DNA of 64,000 nt from Gp6-AA40 sp035496255 (GTDB taxonomy: Bacteria > Acidobacteriota > Vicinamibacteria > Vicinamibacterales > UBA2999): contig DATJEU010000014.1 in assembly GCA_035496255.1 (NCBI GenBank), positions 62,001 through 126,000 of the forward strand. Direction: 5' to 3'. A program made the position numbers and the translations under genes. The notes under the pieces are model-generated. The model made no database searches, had not been told where the DNA came from, and saw nothing but the letters and a program-made list of their open reading frames with translations. The first letter of the stretch is position 1. Every line of letters begins with the position of its first letter. Below, piece after piece: positions 26,960-36,123 of the stretch.

Positions 26960-28414
26960 CTACAAGGCAGCGGCCTGCTGCGTGAGTTGCGCGTCAGCGG
27001 CGGCAATCTTCGCGCGCGCGTCGTCCAGCCACTCGCGATCCTGCTGCAGCACCGCGCGTGATGCCGCGCCGGCGCGGGCGGTCTCGGCAGGCGCGGGCCC
27101 GCCGTATGTCGTCCGCTGCTCCACGAAGTGTCGAGCACTCAGCAGTTGCTGCAGTTGGACGTCGCGGTACCGGAGCGGCCGCCCGAGCACCTCGGCCGAC
27201 ACATCCGCCAGCGTCGTCGCGAGCGATACCGACGCGTCACGGCAGCGCGCCACCTGCAGACGGGAGGCGATCGCGTGCGCCGTCTTGAACGGCAACGCAT
27301 GCTCCCGCACGAGGTGATCCGCAAGCTCAGTCAACGTCGTGCCACCTGTCGCCGCCCGTTCCTCGAGTCGCACGACATCGAACTCCGCGCTCCGTAAGGC
27401 TGCCGCGACCAGCGTCAAGGCACGGGCGACATCGCGGAACATGCTCGCGACCAGCGGCTGCAGATCGTCCTCGGTGTCGACGATGTCGCCGAATGGTGTG
27501 TTGTGGACCGCGACGAGGATCGCCTGTGCCTGTCCCACCGCCTTGCTCGCAATGCCGCGCGCGTGCTCGAGCGCGACCGGATTGCGCTTCTGCGGCATGA
27601 TGCTGCTGCACTGCACGAAGCCATCCGACAACCGCAGGTAACCGAATTCCGGCGTGCACCAGAGCAACAGGTCCTGCACGACCCGACCGATCCCCGCCGC
27701 CAGCGTCGCCGCCGCGGCCACGTTCTCGAGCAGATAGTCCACCGTGGCGATGCTGCCGTACGTGTTGCGCGTGGGACCGGCGAACCCGAGCAGCCTGCTC
27801 ACCGTCTGCCGATCGATCGGGAAACCCGTCCCGGTGATGGCACACGCGCCCATCGGGCACCAGTTCGTGGTCGCGTACGCCGCGCGCAGTCTGGTGATAT
27901 CGCGTTCGAGCTGCTCGACGATCGCCAGCAGGTAGTGCGCGATGGTGGTCGGCTGCGCAGGCTGGGTGTGCGTGTGCGCGGCAAACAGCGTCTGTCGATG
28001 CCGGTCCGCGAGGTCGAGCAGCACGGCGCGCAGGTCGAGAACCGCACTCACGAGCGTCGTGACGAATTCCCGCTGCCGCATCCGGTACATCGTCATGTCG
28101 ATGTCGTTGCGGCTGCGCGCGGTGTGCAGCCGGCCGGCGATATCCTCACCGCAGGCAGCCGTGAGCAGGCGCTCGACGTGGAAGAAGAGATCCTCGGACC
28201 GGCCGTCGTAAACGGCGCGGCGAACGTCGGCAACCGAGATCGAATCTAGAGCCGCACGCAAGGCGCGGGCATCGCTTCGCGAGACGATGCCGCAGTTCGC
28301 CAGCATCACCAGGTGGGCGTAATGAATCCGGATCAGCGGATCGAGGAAGAGCCTCTTGGCGTCCTCGAAATTCTCGCTGAGGACCTGCGAGACGTACTCC
28401 GGATCGAACGTCAC
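26960..28414 (-). CDS. argH: Argininosuccinate lyase
   Basis: A 484-residue fumarase/aspartase-superfamily lyase that would split argininosuccinate to arginine and fumarate. The ASL signatures RLHTARSRNDIDMTMYR near residue 98 and CSSIMPQKRNPVALEHARG near residue 285 (the catalytic flexible loop) are present, with HTHTQPAQPTTIAHYLLA between them. The usual N-terminal segment with RF(x)W is shortened. No other arg genes lie nearby, so a related lyase role cannot be excluded. The upstream M61 gene is 63 nt away with a hairpin between them. Confidence 0.85.
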   Translation of the reverse strand: MTFDPEYVSQVLSENFEDAKRLFLDPLIRIHYAHLVMLANCGIVSRSDARALRAALDSISVADVRRAVYDGRSEDLFFHVERLLTAACGEDIAGRLHTARSRNDIDMTMYRMRQREFVTTLVSAVLDLRAVLLDLADRHRQTLFAAHTHTQPAQPTTIAHYLLAIVEQLERDITRLRAAYATTNWCPMGACAITGTGFPIDRQTVSRLLGFAGPTRNTYGSIATVDYLLENVAAAATLAAGIGRVVQDLLLWCTPEFGYLRLSDGFVQCSSIMPQKRNPVALEHARGIASKAVGQAQAILVAVHNTPFGDIVDTEDDLQPLVASMFRDVARALTLVAAALRSAEFDVVRLEERAATGGTTLTELADHLVREHALPFKTAHAIASRLQVARCRDASVSLATTLADVSAEVLGRPLRYRDVQLQQLLSARHFVEQRTTYGGPAPAETARAGAASRAVLQQDREWLDDARAKIAAADAQLTQQAAAL

Positions 28415-28446
28415 GGATGTGAGTATAGGCGGGACTACCCTCGCCG

Positions 28447-28468
28447 AGGCCGACCGTCAGGTCGGCCT
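28447..28468. repeat. AGGCCGACC-GTCA-GGTCGGCCT hairpin
   Basis: A perfect 9-bp inverted repeat with a 4-nt loop, just downstream of the M61 stop codon and upstream of argH. It could end M61 transcription, though no U-run follows on the minus strand. It is the cleanest example of the intergenic palindromes in this window. Confidence 0.6.
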
Positions 28469-28477
28469 GGTTCTCCG

Positions 28478-30295
28478 TTACGGCCGCAGCCAGTGATTCA
28501 TCAATTCCGTTTGCTGGCTCGTCGCAAAGGGCGCGACTTCGAGCTTCCAGTTGCGAGCCGGTTCGCGATCGAACGTCACGTCCACCCGCGTCAACAGCTC
28601 GCGCCGTGCGACCAGCACGCTGACCTTGTCGCCCGGCTTGTATTGCTGCAGGCGATCATCGAGGCGATCCGCGCGCACGCGGAAATCATCGATCGCCAGG
28701 ATCTCGTCGCCGACGTTGAGACCGCCTTTCGATGCCGGGCCGTCGCGCCGCACCTGGGTGATCATGAGCCGGCCGCCGTCGTTGCTCGTGGTGATGCCGA
28801 GCCACGGCCGAGTCGAGACGCGCGCCGATGGTCCGAACCGCAAACCAAACGTGTCGAGCGCTTCGTCGTACTGCAGTTCGGCGGTACCGTTCACCGCATC
28901 TTCCCAGAACGGCTGGAGGCTGATGCCCGCGATCTCCTCGGCAGCGGCGCGGAACTGCTCCGGTGTGTATCCGCTGGTCCCCGAATACCGCTGGAACGCC
29001 AGCTTCATCACGTCGTCCAGACTCCTCGCGCCCCTGGTTGCCCGGCGGATCTTTGCATCGAGCAGGAAGCCAAGCACGGCGCCCTTCGTGTAGTAGCTAA
29101 TCGACGTGTTCGCCGAGTTCTCGTCAGGCCGGTAGTACTTGATCCACGCGTCGTACGACGCCTGCGCCGCCGACTGGACGAGACGCCCGGGCGTGGTCTG
29201 GAGCTCGTCGATGTTGCTCGAGATCTCGTCGAGCAGCTCGTCGCGGGTCGAGACGCCGGCGCGCTGCAGGTTGAGCGCACCGTAGTACTCCGTGACGCCT
29301 TCGGCAATCCAGAGGCTGCGCGTCTCGTTTTCACGGTCGTAATTGAACGGACCCAGTTCCACCGGCCGCAGCCGCTTGACGTTCCAGGCGTGAAAGAACT
29401 CGTGACTGGCGGTCTCGATCCACGCGATGTACGCGCGGCGGGTCCGCGTCGCCCAGCGCGTTCCCATGATGACGGTGGAATTCTTGTGTTCGAGACCACC
29501 GCCCGACTCGGTGAGGAGGTTGAGGAACAGGTACTTGTCGTACGGGAGCGAACCCCACAGACGAAGGTTCTCTTTCACCACCGCCTCGAGATCGCGCGCG
29601 GCCTGCGCACCGTCGAACACGCCGGCTTCGCCCTGATTCACCAGGTAGTGCTTCTTGCCGCCGACCGTGAATTCATAGACGGCCGGATTGCCGAGGACGA
29701 TTGGCGAGTCGACGAGCGTATCGAAATCCGGCGCGCGATAATGATGTTCCCCGCCGGCCTCCGGCAAGCCCGTCAGCGACCGCTTCCATCCCGCGGCGGG
29801 AACGATCGTCACTTCGTGAGGCACGTTGAGGGCGTCGGCACGCGTGATGAACGTGGGCGCCCCGTTGAGCAGCGCGAAGTCCGCCTCGATCCAGTTGGTG
29901 CGCACCGACATCTCGTGCCCGTAAACCCGATACCGGATCTCGATCGCGGGTGCACCGCCTGTCGTCACCTTCCAGCGATTCTTGTCGGCTTTCACGACCG
30001 GCAGAGCGCGGCCGCCGGCGCTCGCGGCGAGCGCCTCGACGTTGCGTTCGTATTCGCGGACGAGATAGGAACCCGGCGTCCACACCGCCATCATCAGCTC
30101 GACCTCGGGCCTGCCCTCGCTCGGGATGGTCGCAACGACTTCGACGTAATGGGTCTGGGGTGCAGGAAAGCTGACGGTGTAGTGAATCGCCTGGCGGCCG
30201 CTGGCGCTCTCGGCCTGCGACTGGGCTGCGGCTGGAGAGCCGACGACGGTGATCAGGGCGGCAGCCGCCAGCAGTACGGCGAGGGGGGCTTCCAT
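28478..30295 (-). CDS. M61-family (glycyl aminopeptidase-like) metallopeptidase with PDZ domain
   Basis: A 605-residue secreted peptidase with a signal peptide (PLAVLLAAAALITVVGSPAAA). The zinc motif HEFFH occurs in ASHEFFHAWNVKRLRP near residue 297, the third ligand Glu in LWIAEGVTEYYGAL, and GGLEHKNSTVIMG upstream, all typical of M61. A beta-sandwich domain precedes and a PDZ domain (ITQVRRDGPASKGGLNVGDEILAIDDFRV) ends the protein. A second M61 enzyme is encoded at 38015-39886. Confidence 0.92.
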   Translation of the reverse strand: MEAPLAVLLAAAALITVVGSPAAAQSQAESASGRQAIHYTVSFPAPQTHYVEVVATIPSEGRPEVELMMAVWTPGSYLVREYERNVEALAASAGGRALPVVKADKNRWKVTTGGAPAIEIRYRVYGHEMSVRTNWIEADFALLNGAPTFITRADALNVPHEVTIVPAAGWKRSLTGLPEAGGEHHYRAPDFDTLVDSPIVLGNPAVYEFTVGGKKHYLVNQGEAGVFDGAQAARDLEAVVKENLRLWGSLPYDKYLFLNLLTESGGGLEHKNSTVIMGTRWATRTRRAYIAWIETASHEFFHAWNVKRLRPVELGPFNYDRENETRSLWIAEGVTEYYGALNLQRAGVSTRDELLDEISSNIDELQTTPGRLVQSAAQASYDAWIKYYRPDENSANTSISYYTKGAVLGFLLDAKIRRATRGARSLDDVMKLAFQRYSGTSGYTPEQFRAAAEEIAGISLQPFWEDAVNGTAELQYDEALDTFGLRFGPSARVSTRPWLGITTSNDGGRLMITQVRRDGPASKGGLNVGDEILAIDDFRVRADRLDDRLQQYKPGDKVSVLVARRELLTRVDVTFDREPARNWKLEVAPFATSQQTELMNHWLRP

Positions 30296-30459
30296 CGCCG
30301 CATTCTAATAAAAAGAGCGGAACGCCCCCCGGTAGAGACGTCCCGCCCCCCGCGGCCGCGTGGAGGTTACGACCGTGGACCGCGGCCACCTAGCCACCTC
30401 GGCGTGGCATGTGCCATGTGTATCTCAAGGGAGGTGCCAGCCCGGAAGGCAAGAGTGCG

Positions 30460-32073
30460 ATGCTGGTAAGTGCCGATAATTCGATGACTTCGGTGAACAG
30501 CGATACTCGCACCATGCCGACCGCGGCGGCGCAACATCGCCCCACTGCTGCAGAAACGCCCCGCCCGTCACGTCTCGGGTCGCGGCTGGCGCTGAGCGTT
30601 GCCGTCTCGGTTGCGGCAGTCGTGTCACTGGTTGCGATGGTCGGCGCCATCATCGCCAGCACGCAGCTCAAAGCGGACCTGCGTGAGACCGCACGGGTCA
30701 TCGCCGTGGCCGTCGGCGACGAGCTCGAGCTGCGAAACGAGCCGCGCACCGCCGAACTGCTGCTGCCGGTGCTGCGCAACTTCACCGACGTCGCCGCTGA
30801 CCTGAATGGCATTTCGGTCTACGAGGCGACTCCGCAGCGTCCACGGCTGGTCATCCGGATCGACTCGCGGATGCAGAGGTCCGACACCACGGCGGTGCCG
30901 GACGAGATCGTGCGGAAGGCGATCGCGAGAAATGAGGTCGAGTGGTTCACGGGGGATCAGAACATCGCGACGGTCGCTGCCCCGTTTGGGCCGGAGAACA
31001 AGGTCCTCGGCGCCGTGGCTGTGTCGGTCTCGCTGCGGGGTATTTCGCAACTGCAGCGAAACGCCGGCATCACCGCCGCGATCGGGGCGATCCTGTCCAT
31101 CGGCGCGATCACGCTGCTGATTCACCTGCGCGCGCGCCGGCTGATCCTCGAGCCGCTCAAGACCATTCGCCACGTCATGTCACAGGCGCGCCGGGGCAAT
31201 CTCTCCGCCCGCGCCGAAGTGCCGTACGACGACGAGCTGCGGGAAGTCGCCGGCGGCCTGAATGCGATGCTCGCGGAGCTCGAGGATCTGCACCGCACGC
31301 TCACCGAGCGCGTGGCGATGAAGACCGAGGAGCTGCGCGAGCGCAACGCCCAGCTCGTACGCTCGTACCAAAGTCTCGTTCACCTGCGCGAGACCGCCGC
31401 GCGCACCCAGGAGCTCGCCGCCGTTGGTCAGACGATGGCGAACGTGGCGCACCAGATTGGAACGCCTCTCAACCTGGTGTCGGGGCATGTGCAACTGCTG
31501 CAGCGGGAAGTCACGGATCCGGCGCTGCAGCGCCGCTTGACGATCGTGCAGGAGCAGGTGGACCGCGTCACCGCGGCGGTGCGCGACCTGCTACAGCGCG
31601 CGCGGCCTCGTCCAGCGGCCCGACGAATCGATCCGAGCGAGATGCTGGAGCGCCTCGCCGAAGCGACACGGCTGCGGCTCTCCGCGGCCCGCGTCCAGCT
31701 CGTGACCACGCTGCCGTCGTCGCTGCCGCCGATCATGGCCGAGGAGACGCAGCTCGAACTCGCGATCCTCAACCTGATCACCAACGCGATCGACGCCATG
31801 CCCGAGGGCGGGACATTGACGCTCGCGGCCAGCGCCGATCGCGACTGGCTGCACATCGTCGTCAGCGACACCGGCACGGGCATCCCGGTTGATTTGCTTC
31901 CGCGCATCTTCGATCCGTGGGTCAGCACCAAGTCCGCGGGACAGGGAACTGGCCTTGGCCTGAGCATCACGCGTGACGTCGTCGCCCGGCTGGGCGGAAC
32001 GGTCTGCGCCGCCAACGCACCTGAAGGCGGCGCCAGCTTCACGATGGAACTGCCGATCGCCGCCGAGGCATGA
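30460..32073 (+). CDS. NtrB-like membrane sensor histidine kinase
   Basis: A kinase of about 537 residues. It has TM1 (LALSVAVSVAAVVSLVAMVGAIIAS), a periplasmic sensor of about 120 residues, TM2 (GITAAIGAILSIGAITLLIHL), a HAMP domain, a short coiled coil, HisKA with the phospho-acceptor His near residue 331 (TMANVAHQIGTPLNLVSGHV), and HATPase_c with NLITNAIDAMPEGG and GTGLGLSI. Its last codon overlaps the next gene in ATGA, so it pairs with the NtrC-type activator. The start is uncertain: in-frame starts at 30409, 30460 and 30484 are possible. Confidence 0.9.
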   Translation: MLVSADNSMTSVNSDTRTMPTAAAQHRPTAAETPRPSRLGSRLALSVAVSVAAVVSLVAMVGAIIASTQLKADLRETARVIAVAVGDELELRNEPRTAELLLPVLRNFTDVAADLNGISVYEATPQRPRLVIRIDSRMQRSDTTAVPDEIVRKAIARNEVEWFTGDQNIATVAAPFGPENKVLGAVAVSVSLRGISQLQRNAGITAAIGAILSIGAITLLIHLRARRLILEPLKTIRHVMSQARRGNLSARAEVPYDDELREVAGGLNAMLAELEDLHRTLTERVAMKTEELRERNAQLVRSYQSLVHLRETAARTQELAAVGQTMANVAHQIGTPLNLVSGHVQLLQREVTDPALQRRLTIVQEQVDRVTAAVRDLLQRARPRPAARRIDPSEMLERLAEATRLRLSAARVQLVTTLPSSLPPIMAEETQLELAILNLITNAIDAMPEGGTLTLAASADRDWLHIVVSDTGTGIPVDLLPRIFDPWVSTKSAGQGTGLGLSITRDVVARLGGTVCAANAPEGGASFTMELPIAAEA

Positions 32074-33431
32074 TGGCCAACCTACCCGACGTCCGCGTCC
32101 TGATCGTCGATGACGACCCCGAAACCTGCCGCCTGATCGCCGAGCTGATCGCCGAGCCTGGACGCGATCTCGAAGAAGCGCACACCGGCGACGCGGCGAT
32201 CGAGCGGGCGCGTCACGAACGGTTCGACCTGGTCATCTCCGACATCAACCTGAACGGGCCCGACTCCGGTCTCGACGTGCTGAAGGCGTTCAAGCGCGCA
32301 AATCCGGACGGAGAGGTCGTGCTCATCAGCGGCTTCGGCACGCTCGAGACCGCGGTTGAAGCGGTCCGCGCCGGCGCGTTCGACTACATCAGCAAGCCGT
32401 TCAACATCGGCGAGGTCCGCAACACCGTCAATCGGGCGTTGACGCGGCGATCGCCGGCACTGCAACCCGTCGCGGTGGAACCGGTCCAGGCCGGGATCGT
32501 CGGACGCACCGCGGGCATGCTCGCGGTGTACAAGCAGATTGCCTACGCCGCTGATTCGCTCGTCCCGGTATTGATCGAGGGTGAGAGCGGCACCGGCAAG
32601 GAACTGGTCGCCCGGGCCATTCATACGCACGCGCGTCGCGCCTCACGACCGTTCGTCGCCTTGAACTGCGGTGCCGTGCCGGAAACGCTGCTCGAATCTG
32701 AACTGTTCGGCCATACACGCGGCTCGTTCACCGGGGCGATCGCCGATCGCAAGGGCGTGTTCGAGCAGGCCACCGGCGGAACGGTATTCCTGGACGAGAT
32801 CGGCGAGACGTCACCCGCGATGCAGGTGCGGCTGCTCCGCGTCCTGCAGGACGGCGACGTGCGGCCGGTCGGCGCAACGCGGACTATTCACACCGACGCG
32901 CGCGTGATCGCGGCGACGAATGTCGACCTCGAACAGGCCGTAGCCGAAGGACGCTTCCGGCAGGACCTGTTCTATCGACTGAGTGTCATCGTGATTCAGC
33001 TGCCACCGCTCCGCGACCGGCGTGAAGACATTCCGCTGCTGGTTGAACAGTTTTTGCGGAACGCGTCGTCCCGTACGGGCAAGCCGACCACGATCGCGCC
33101 CGACGCGCTGGCGATGCTCGCCGACTACCGGTGGCCCGGCAACGTTCGCGAGCTCGAAAACACGATCGAGCGGCTCGTGGTCTTCACGCGCGGGCACATC
33201 ACCGTCGATGATCTCCCCACGACGCTGGCGGCGAAGCCGCGGCTCGACGAGCAGTTGTTCCGGGATCTGCCGACGCTTGACGAACTGGAGCGGCGCTATC
33301 TTTTGCACGTGCTGCAGGCAGTGGGCGGCAATCGGTCCCGGGCGGCGGAGGCGCTCGGCATCGACCGCCGGACGCTCTATCGCATGGCGGAGCGGTTCGG
33401 GATCGATCTCAAGGACGAAGCTCCACAGTGA
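32070..33431 (+). CDS. NtrC-family sigma-54-dependent response regulator
   Basis: A 453-residue activator: receiver domain (IVDDDPETC; phospho-acceptor Asp58 in LVISDINLNG; SKP motif in DYISKPFNIGE), AAA+ domain with Walker A GESGTGKELVARAIH near residue 170, the sigma-54 contact loop written as GSFTGA instead of GAFTGA, and VFLDEIGE as Walker B, then a Fis-type helix-turn-helix (RSRAAEALGIDRRTLYRMAERFGI). It would open sigma-54 promoters when phosphorylated by the coupled kinase. Two candidate sigma-54 promoters are visible in this window. Confidence 0.95.
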   Translation: MMANLPDVRVLIVDDDPETCRLIAELIAEPGRDLEEAHTGDAAIERARHERFDLVISDINLNGPDSGLDVLKAFKRANPDGEVVLISGFGTLETAVEAVRAGAFDYISKPFNIGEVRNTVNRALTRRSPALQPVAVEPVQAGIVGRTAGMLAVYKQIAYAADSLVPVLIEGESGTGKELVARAIHTHARRASRPFVALNCGAVPETLLESELFGHTRGSFTGAIADRKGVFEQATGGTVFLDEIGETSPAMQVRLLRVLQDGDVRPVGATRTIHTDARVIAATNVDLEQAVAEGRFRQDLFYRLSVIVIQLPPLRDRREDIPLLVEQFLRNASSRTGKPTTIAPDALAMLADYRWPGNVRELENTIERLVVFTRGHITVDDLPTTLAAKPRLDEQLFRDLPTLDELERRYLLHVLQAVGGNRSRAAEALGIDRRTLYRMAERFGIDLKDEAPQ

Positions 33432-33444
33432 GGCGTTTCGTTCG

Positions 33445-33480
33445 TTTGTGGCGTTCTGCCACAGAACCGCCACGTCTTTT
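33445..33480 (+). terminator. Dyad TGTGGC-N5-GCCACA followed by T-run
   Basis: A perfect 6-bp inverted repeat, extendable to GTT/AAC with one bulge, lies 15 nt after the activator stop and is followed within 20 nt by TCTTTT. It may be a terminator, or a regulator-binding dyad, since it sits 100 nt before the next start codon. The sequence does not decide between these. Confidence 0.4.
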
Positions 33481-33560
33481 CCGCCGCTAATCACCGCTTT
33501 CACCGGTACGGCCGTTGCCGCTTGATCGTGTGTCCGCCCGGCGGCGGACCACGAATCATC

Positions 33561-36122
33561 ATGTGGCGACGCCTGGCGCCTCTCGTCGGCGCGGTCCTCT
33601 TCTGCGCCTCTCTTGTCGTTCTCGCCCGTGAACTCGAGCAAATCGGGTTCGAGCGGTTGACGCACGCGCTCGCGGCGATTCCGGAAATGGCGCTCGGCGC
33701 GGCGCTGCTGTTCACGGCGCTCAACTACACGGTGTTGATGCTGCAGGATCAGCTCGCGGTCAAATACGCCGCCGCGCCCGTTCCGCCGACGCATATCGCC
33801 TTCGCGTCGTTCATCGCCTACGCCGTCAGTAACAGCGTCGGCTTCGCGATCCTGTCTGGCACCTCCGCCCGCTATCGGTTCTATTCGCGCTGGGACGTCG
33901 GACCAGGTCAACTCTCGCGCATCGTGCTCTTCTACACGTCGAGTTTCTGGATCGGTCTCGGACTGGTGGCCGCGGCCAGTCTGCTGATTGCGCCACCTCC
34001 GGGACTCGACATGCTGTTGCCGTCGTGGCTGATGACCGCAGCCGGCGTCGTGTTGGTCATGGCGATCGTTGTGTACGGACTCACCTGTGCCGTCGGTCCC
34101 GGTGCGATCCGCGCCTGGCGGTTCACTGTGCCGTTGCCGTCAGTGCGCCTGATGAGCGCGCAGGTTGCGGTGTCGGTGATCGACTGGCTCTTCGCGGCGG
34201 GCGTTCTCTTCGTTCTGCTGCCACCGGAGTCACGTCCCGCGTTCCTGCCTTTTGCCGGCGCTTTCGCGGCCGCCCAGTTGGCCGGCCTCATCAGCCACGT
34301 GCCCGGGGGCCTCGGCGTGTTCGAGGGGCTGATGATCGTGTTCCTGCGTGGCCCGATGGACGTCGCCGATCTGGCCACGGCGCTCGTCGCGTACCGGATC
34401 GTCTATTACCTCCTGCCGCTGGCGGCCGCTCTCGTGCTTCTGCTGCTGGACGAGACCCTGCAGCGCAACCTGCGATGGTCGCGATTCCGGCGGACATGTC
34501 ATGCGATGGCGTCATGGGCAACACCACGCATCCTGGCGACGTTCACGTTCGCGAGCGGCGCACTGCTGCTGTTTTCGGGTGCGATACCGGGCGCACCCGG
34601 ACGATTGCAGTGGCTGACCGGCGTGATGCCGTTGCCGCTGGTCGAAGCCTCTCACTTCACCGCCAGCATCGTCGGGCTGTTGCTCCTGGTCTTGGCGCAG
34701 GCGATCGCGCGACGCGTCGACGCAGCGTTCTACATCACGACCGGCGCGTTGGCGGTCGGCAGCGCTGCGTCGCTGTTGAAGGGCGCGGACTATGAAGAGG
34801 CCACGGTGCTCGCTGTCGTCCTGGTCGCCTTGCTCGCGTCGCGGCGTCATTTCACGCGGCGGGCACGAATCCTGGCCGAACCGGTGTCGAGGCGGTGGGT
34901 GATTGCGATCGCGACGGTGGTCGCGGCATCGGTGTGGCTCGGGCTGTTCGCCTACCGTCATGTCGCGTACTCGTCGGACTTGTGGTGGCGCTTTGCCGAG
35001 AACGCGAACGCGCCACGCTTTCTGCGCGCGACCGTGGGAGTTGTGATCGCCGCGCTCGCGCTCGCGTTGAAACGCCTGCTCGGCGCCGTGCGGCCCCGGA
35101 CGCCGGCGGTAGATGTCAGCCTGGCAACGCCGGATCTCGATCGCGTCATCGCGCTGCAGCCGCGGACGCTGCCGTATCTCGTCTATGTCGGTGACAAGGC
35201 CGTGCTCTGGAATCCGGACCGCACCGCCTTTCTAATGTATGCAACCTCGCACACAACGTGTGTTGCCCTTGGCGATCCGGTCGGACCACCGGCCGCTCGT
35301 CGCGAACTCGTGCGCGGGTTCATCGATCTCTGCGAGTCGCTCGCACGCACTCCGGCCTTCTATCAGATCTCGCCGGACCTGCTGCCTGCGTGCGCGGATC
35401 TGGGATTGACGGCGGTCAAACTGGGCGAGGAAGCGGTGGTGGCTTTGCCGGAGCTGACGTTTGCGGGCGCGCGCTTCAAGGACATTCGTACGGCGATGAA
35501 CCGGCTGGAACGCGAAGGTTACCGCTTCGAGGTCATCACGCCCGACGCCGTCACCGCGCGCGTCGATCAACTCCAGGAGGTGTCGGACGACTGGCTGGCG
35601 ACGAAGAACGTGGGCGAGAAGGGCTTCTCGATGGGGTCGTTCGACCAGCGGTACGTGACGCGATTCCCAGCGGCCGTCATCCAGCGTGGCGATGTCATCG
35701 AAGCATTCGCCACTCTATGGCCGGGGCCCGGTGGCGTCGAACTCTCGGCCGACTTGATGCGCCATCGCGCCGACGCGCCTTCCGGCGTGATGGACGCCTT
35801 ATTCGGTCACGCCATGCTGTGGGGCCGCGCCAGGGGTTATCAACGCTTCAACCTGGGCATGGCGCCGCTTTCGGGAATCGAGGGCGTGCGCCGCGCCGAC
35901 ACGTGGTCGCGCGTCAGCCAGTTCGTATACCGGCACGGCGCGCCGCTCTACAACTTCCAGGGATTGCGCTGCTACAAGGAGAAATTTCATCCAGCCTGGC
36001 AGCCGCGTTACCTGGCCTATCCGGGCGGCCTGGCGCTGGCGCGCGTGCTCGCGGACGTGACCGCCCTGGTCGCCGGCGGTTACCGGCGCGTTCTCCTCGG
36101 CGGGTCGAGGCGGGCCGCCTGA
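33561..36122 (+). CDS. mprF: MprF-like phosphatidylglycerol lysyltransferase/flippase
   Basis: A protein of about 853 residues. The N-terminal part has about 8 membrane segments of the flippase domain (SNSVGFAILSGTSARYRFYSRW, ISHVPGGLGVFEGLMIVFL). After more hydrophobic segments, residues from about 540 form the GNAT-like DUF2156 synthase domain (KDIRTAMNRLEREGY, ELSADLMRHRADAPSGVMDALF, FNLGMAPLSGIEG, LYNFQGLRCYKEKFHP). It would move lysine from Lys-tRNA to phosphatidylglycerol and flip the product. The ATG at 33561 is preferred over a TTG at 33522. The AcvB-like gene follows after 1 nt. Confidence 0.92.
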   Translation: MWRRLAPLVGAVLFCASLVVLARELEQIGFERLTHALAAIPEMALGAALLFTALNYTVLMLQDQLAVKYAAAPVPPTHIAFASFIAYAVSNSVGFAILSGTSARYRFYSRWDVGPGQLSRIVLFYTSSFWIGLGLVAAASLLIAPPPGLDMLLPSWLMTAAGVVLVMAIVVYGLTCAVGPGAIRAWRFTVPLPSVRLMSAQVAVSVIDWLFAAGVLFVLLPPESRPAFLPFAGAFAAAQLAGLISHVPGGLGVFEGLMIVFLRGPMDVADLATALVAYRIVYYLLPLAAALVLLLLDETLQRNLRWSRFRRTCHAMASWATPRILATFTFASGALLLFSGAIPGAPGRLQWLTGVMPLPLVEASHFTASIVGLLLLVLAQAIARRVDAAFYITTGALAVGSAASLLKGADYEEATVLAVVLVALLASRRHFTRRARILAEPVSRRWVIAIATVVAASVWLGLFAYRHVAYSSDLWWRFAENANAPRFLRATVGVVIAALALALKRLLGAVRPRTPAVDVSLATPDLDRVIALQPRTLPYLVYVGDKAVLWNPDRTAFLMYATSHTTCVALGDPVGPPAARRELVRGFIDLCESLARTPAFYQISPDLLPACADLGLTAVKLGEEAVVALPELTFAGARFKDIRTAMNRLEREGYRFEVITPDAVTARVDQLQEVSDDWLATKNVGEKGFSMGSFDQRYVTRFPAAVIQRGDVIEAFATLWPGPGGVELSADLMRHRADAPSGVMDALFGHAMLWGRARGYQRFNLGMAPLSGIEGVRRADTWSRVSQFVYRHGAPLYNFQGLRCYKEKFHPAWQPRYLAYPGGLALARVLADVTALVAGGYRRVLLGGSRRAA

Positions 36123-36123
36123 C

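Noticed and set aside
28313..30469. 718-codon plus-strand frame opposite the M61 gene
   Set aside because: It is antisense to an M61 peptidase with intact motifs, and its composition is Arg-rich without domains.
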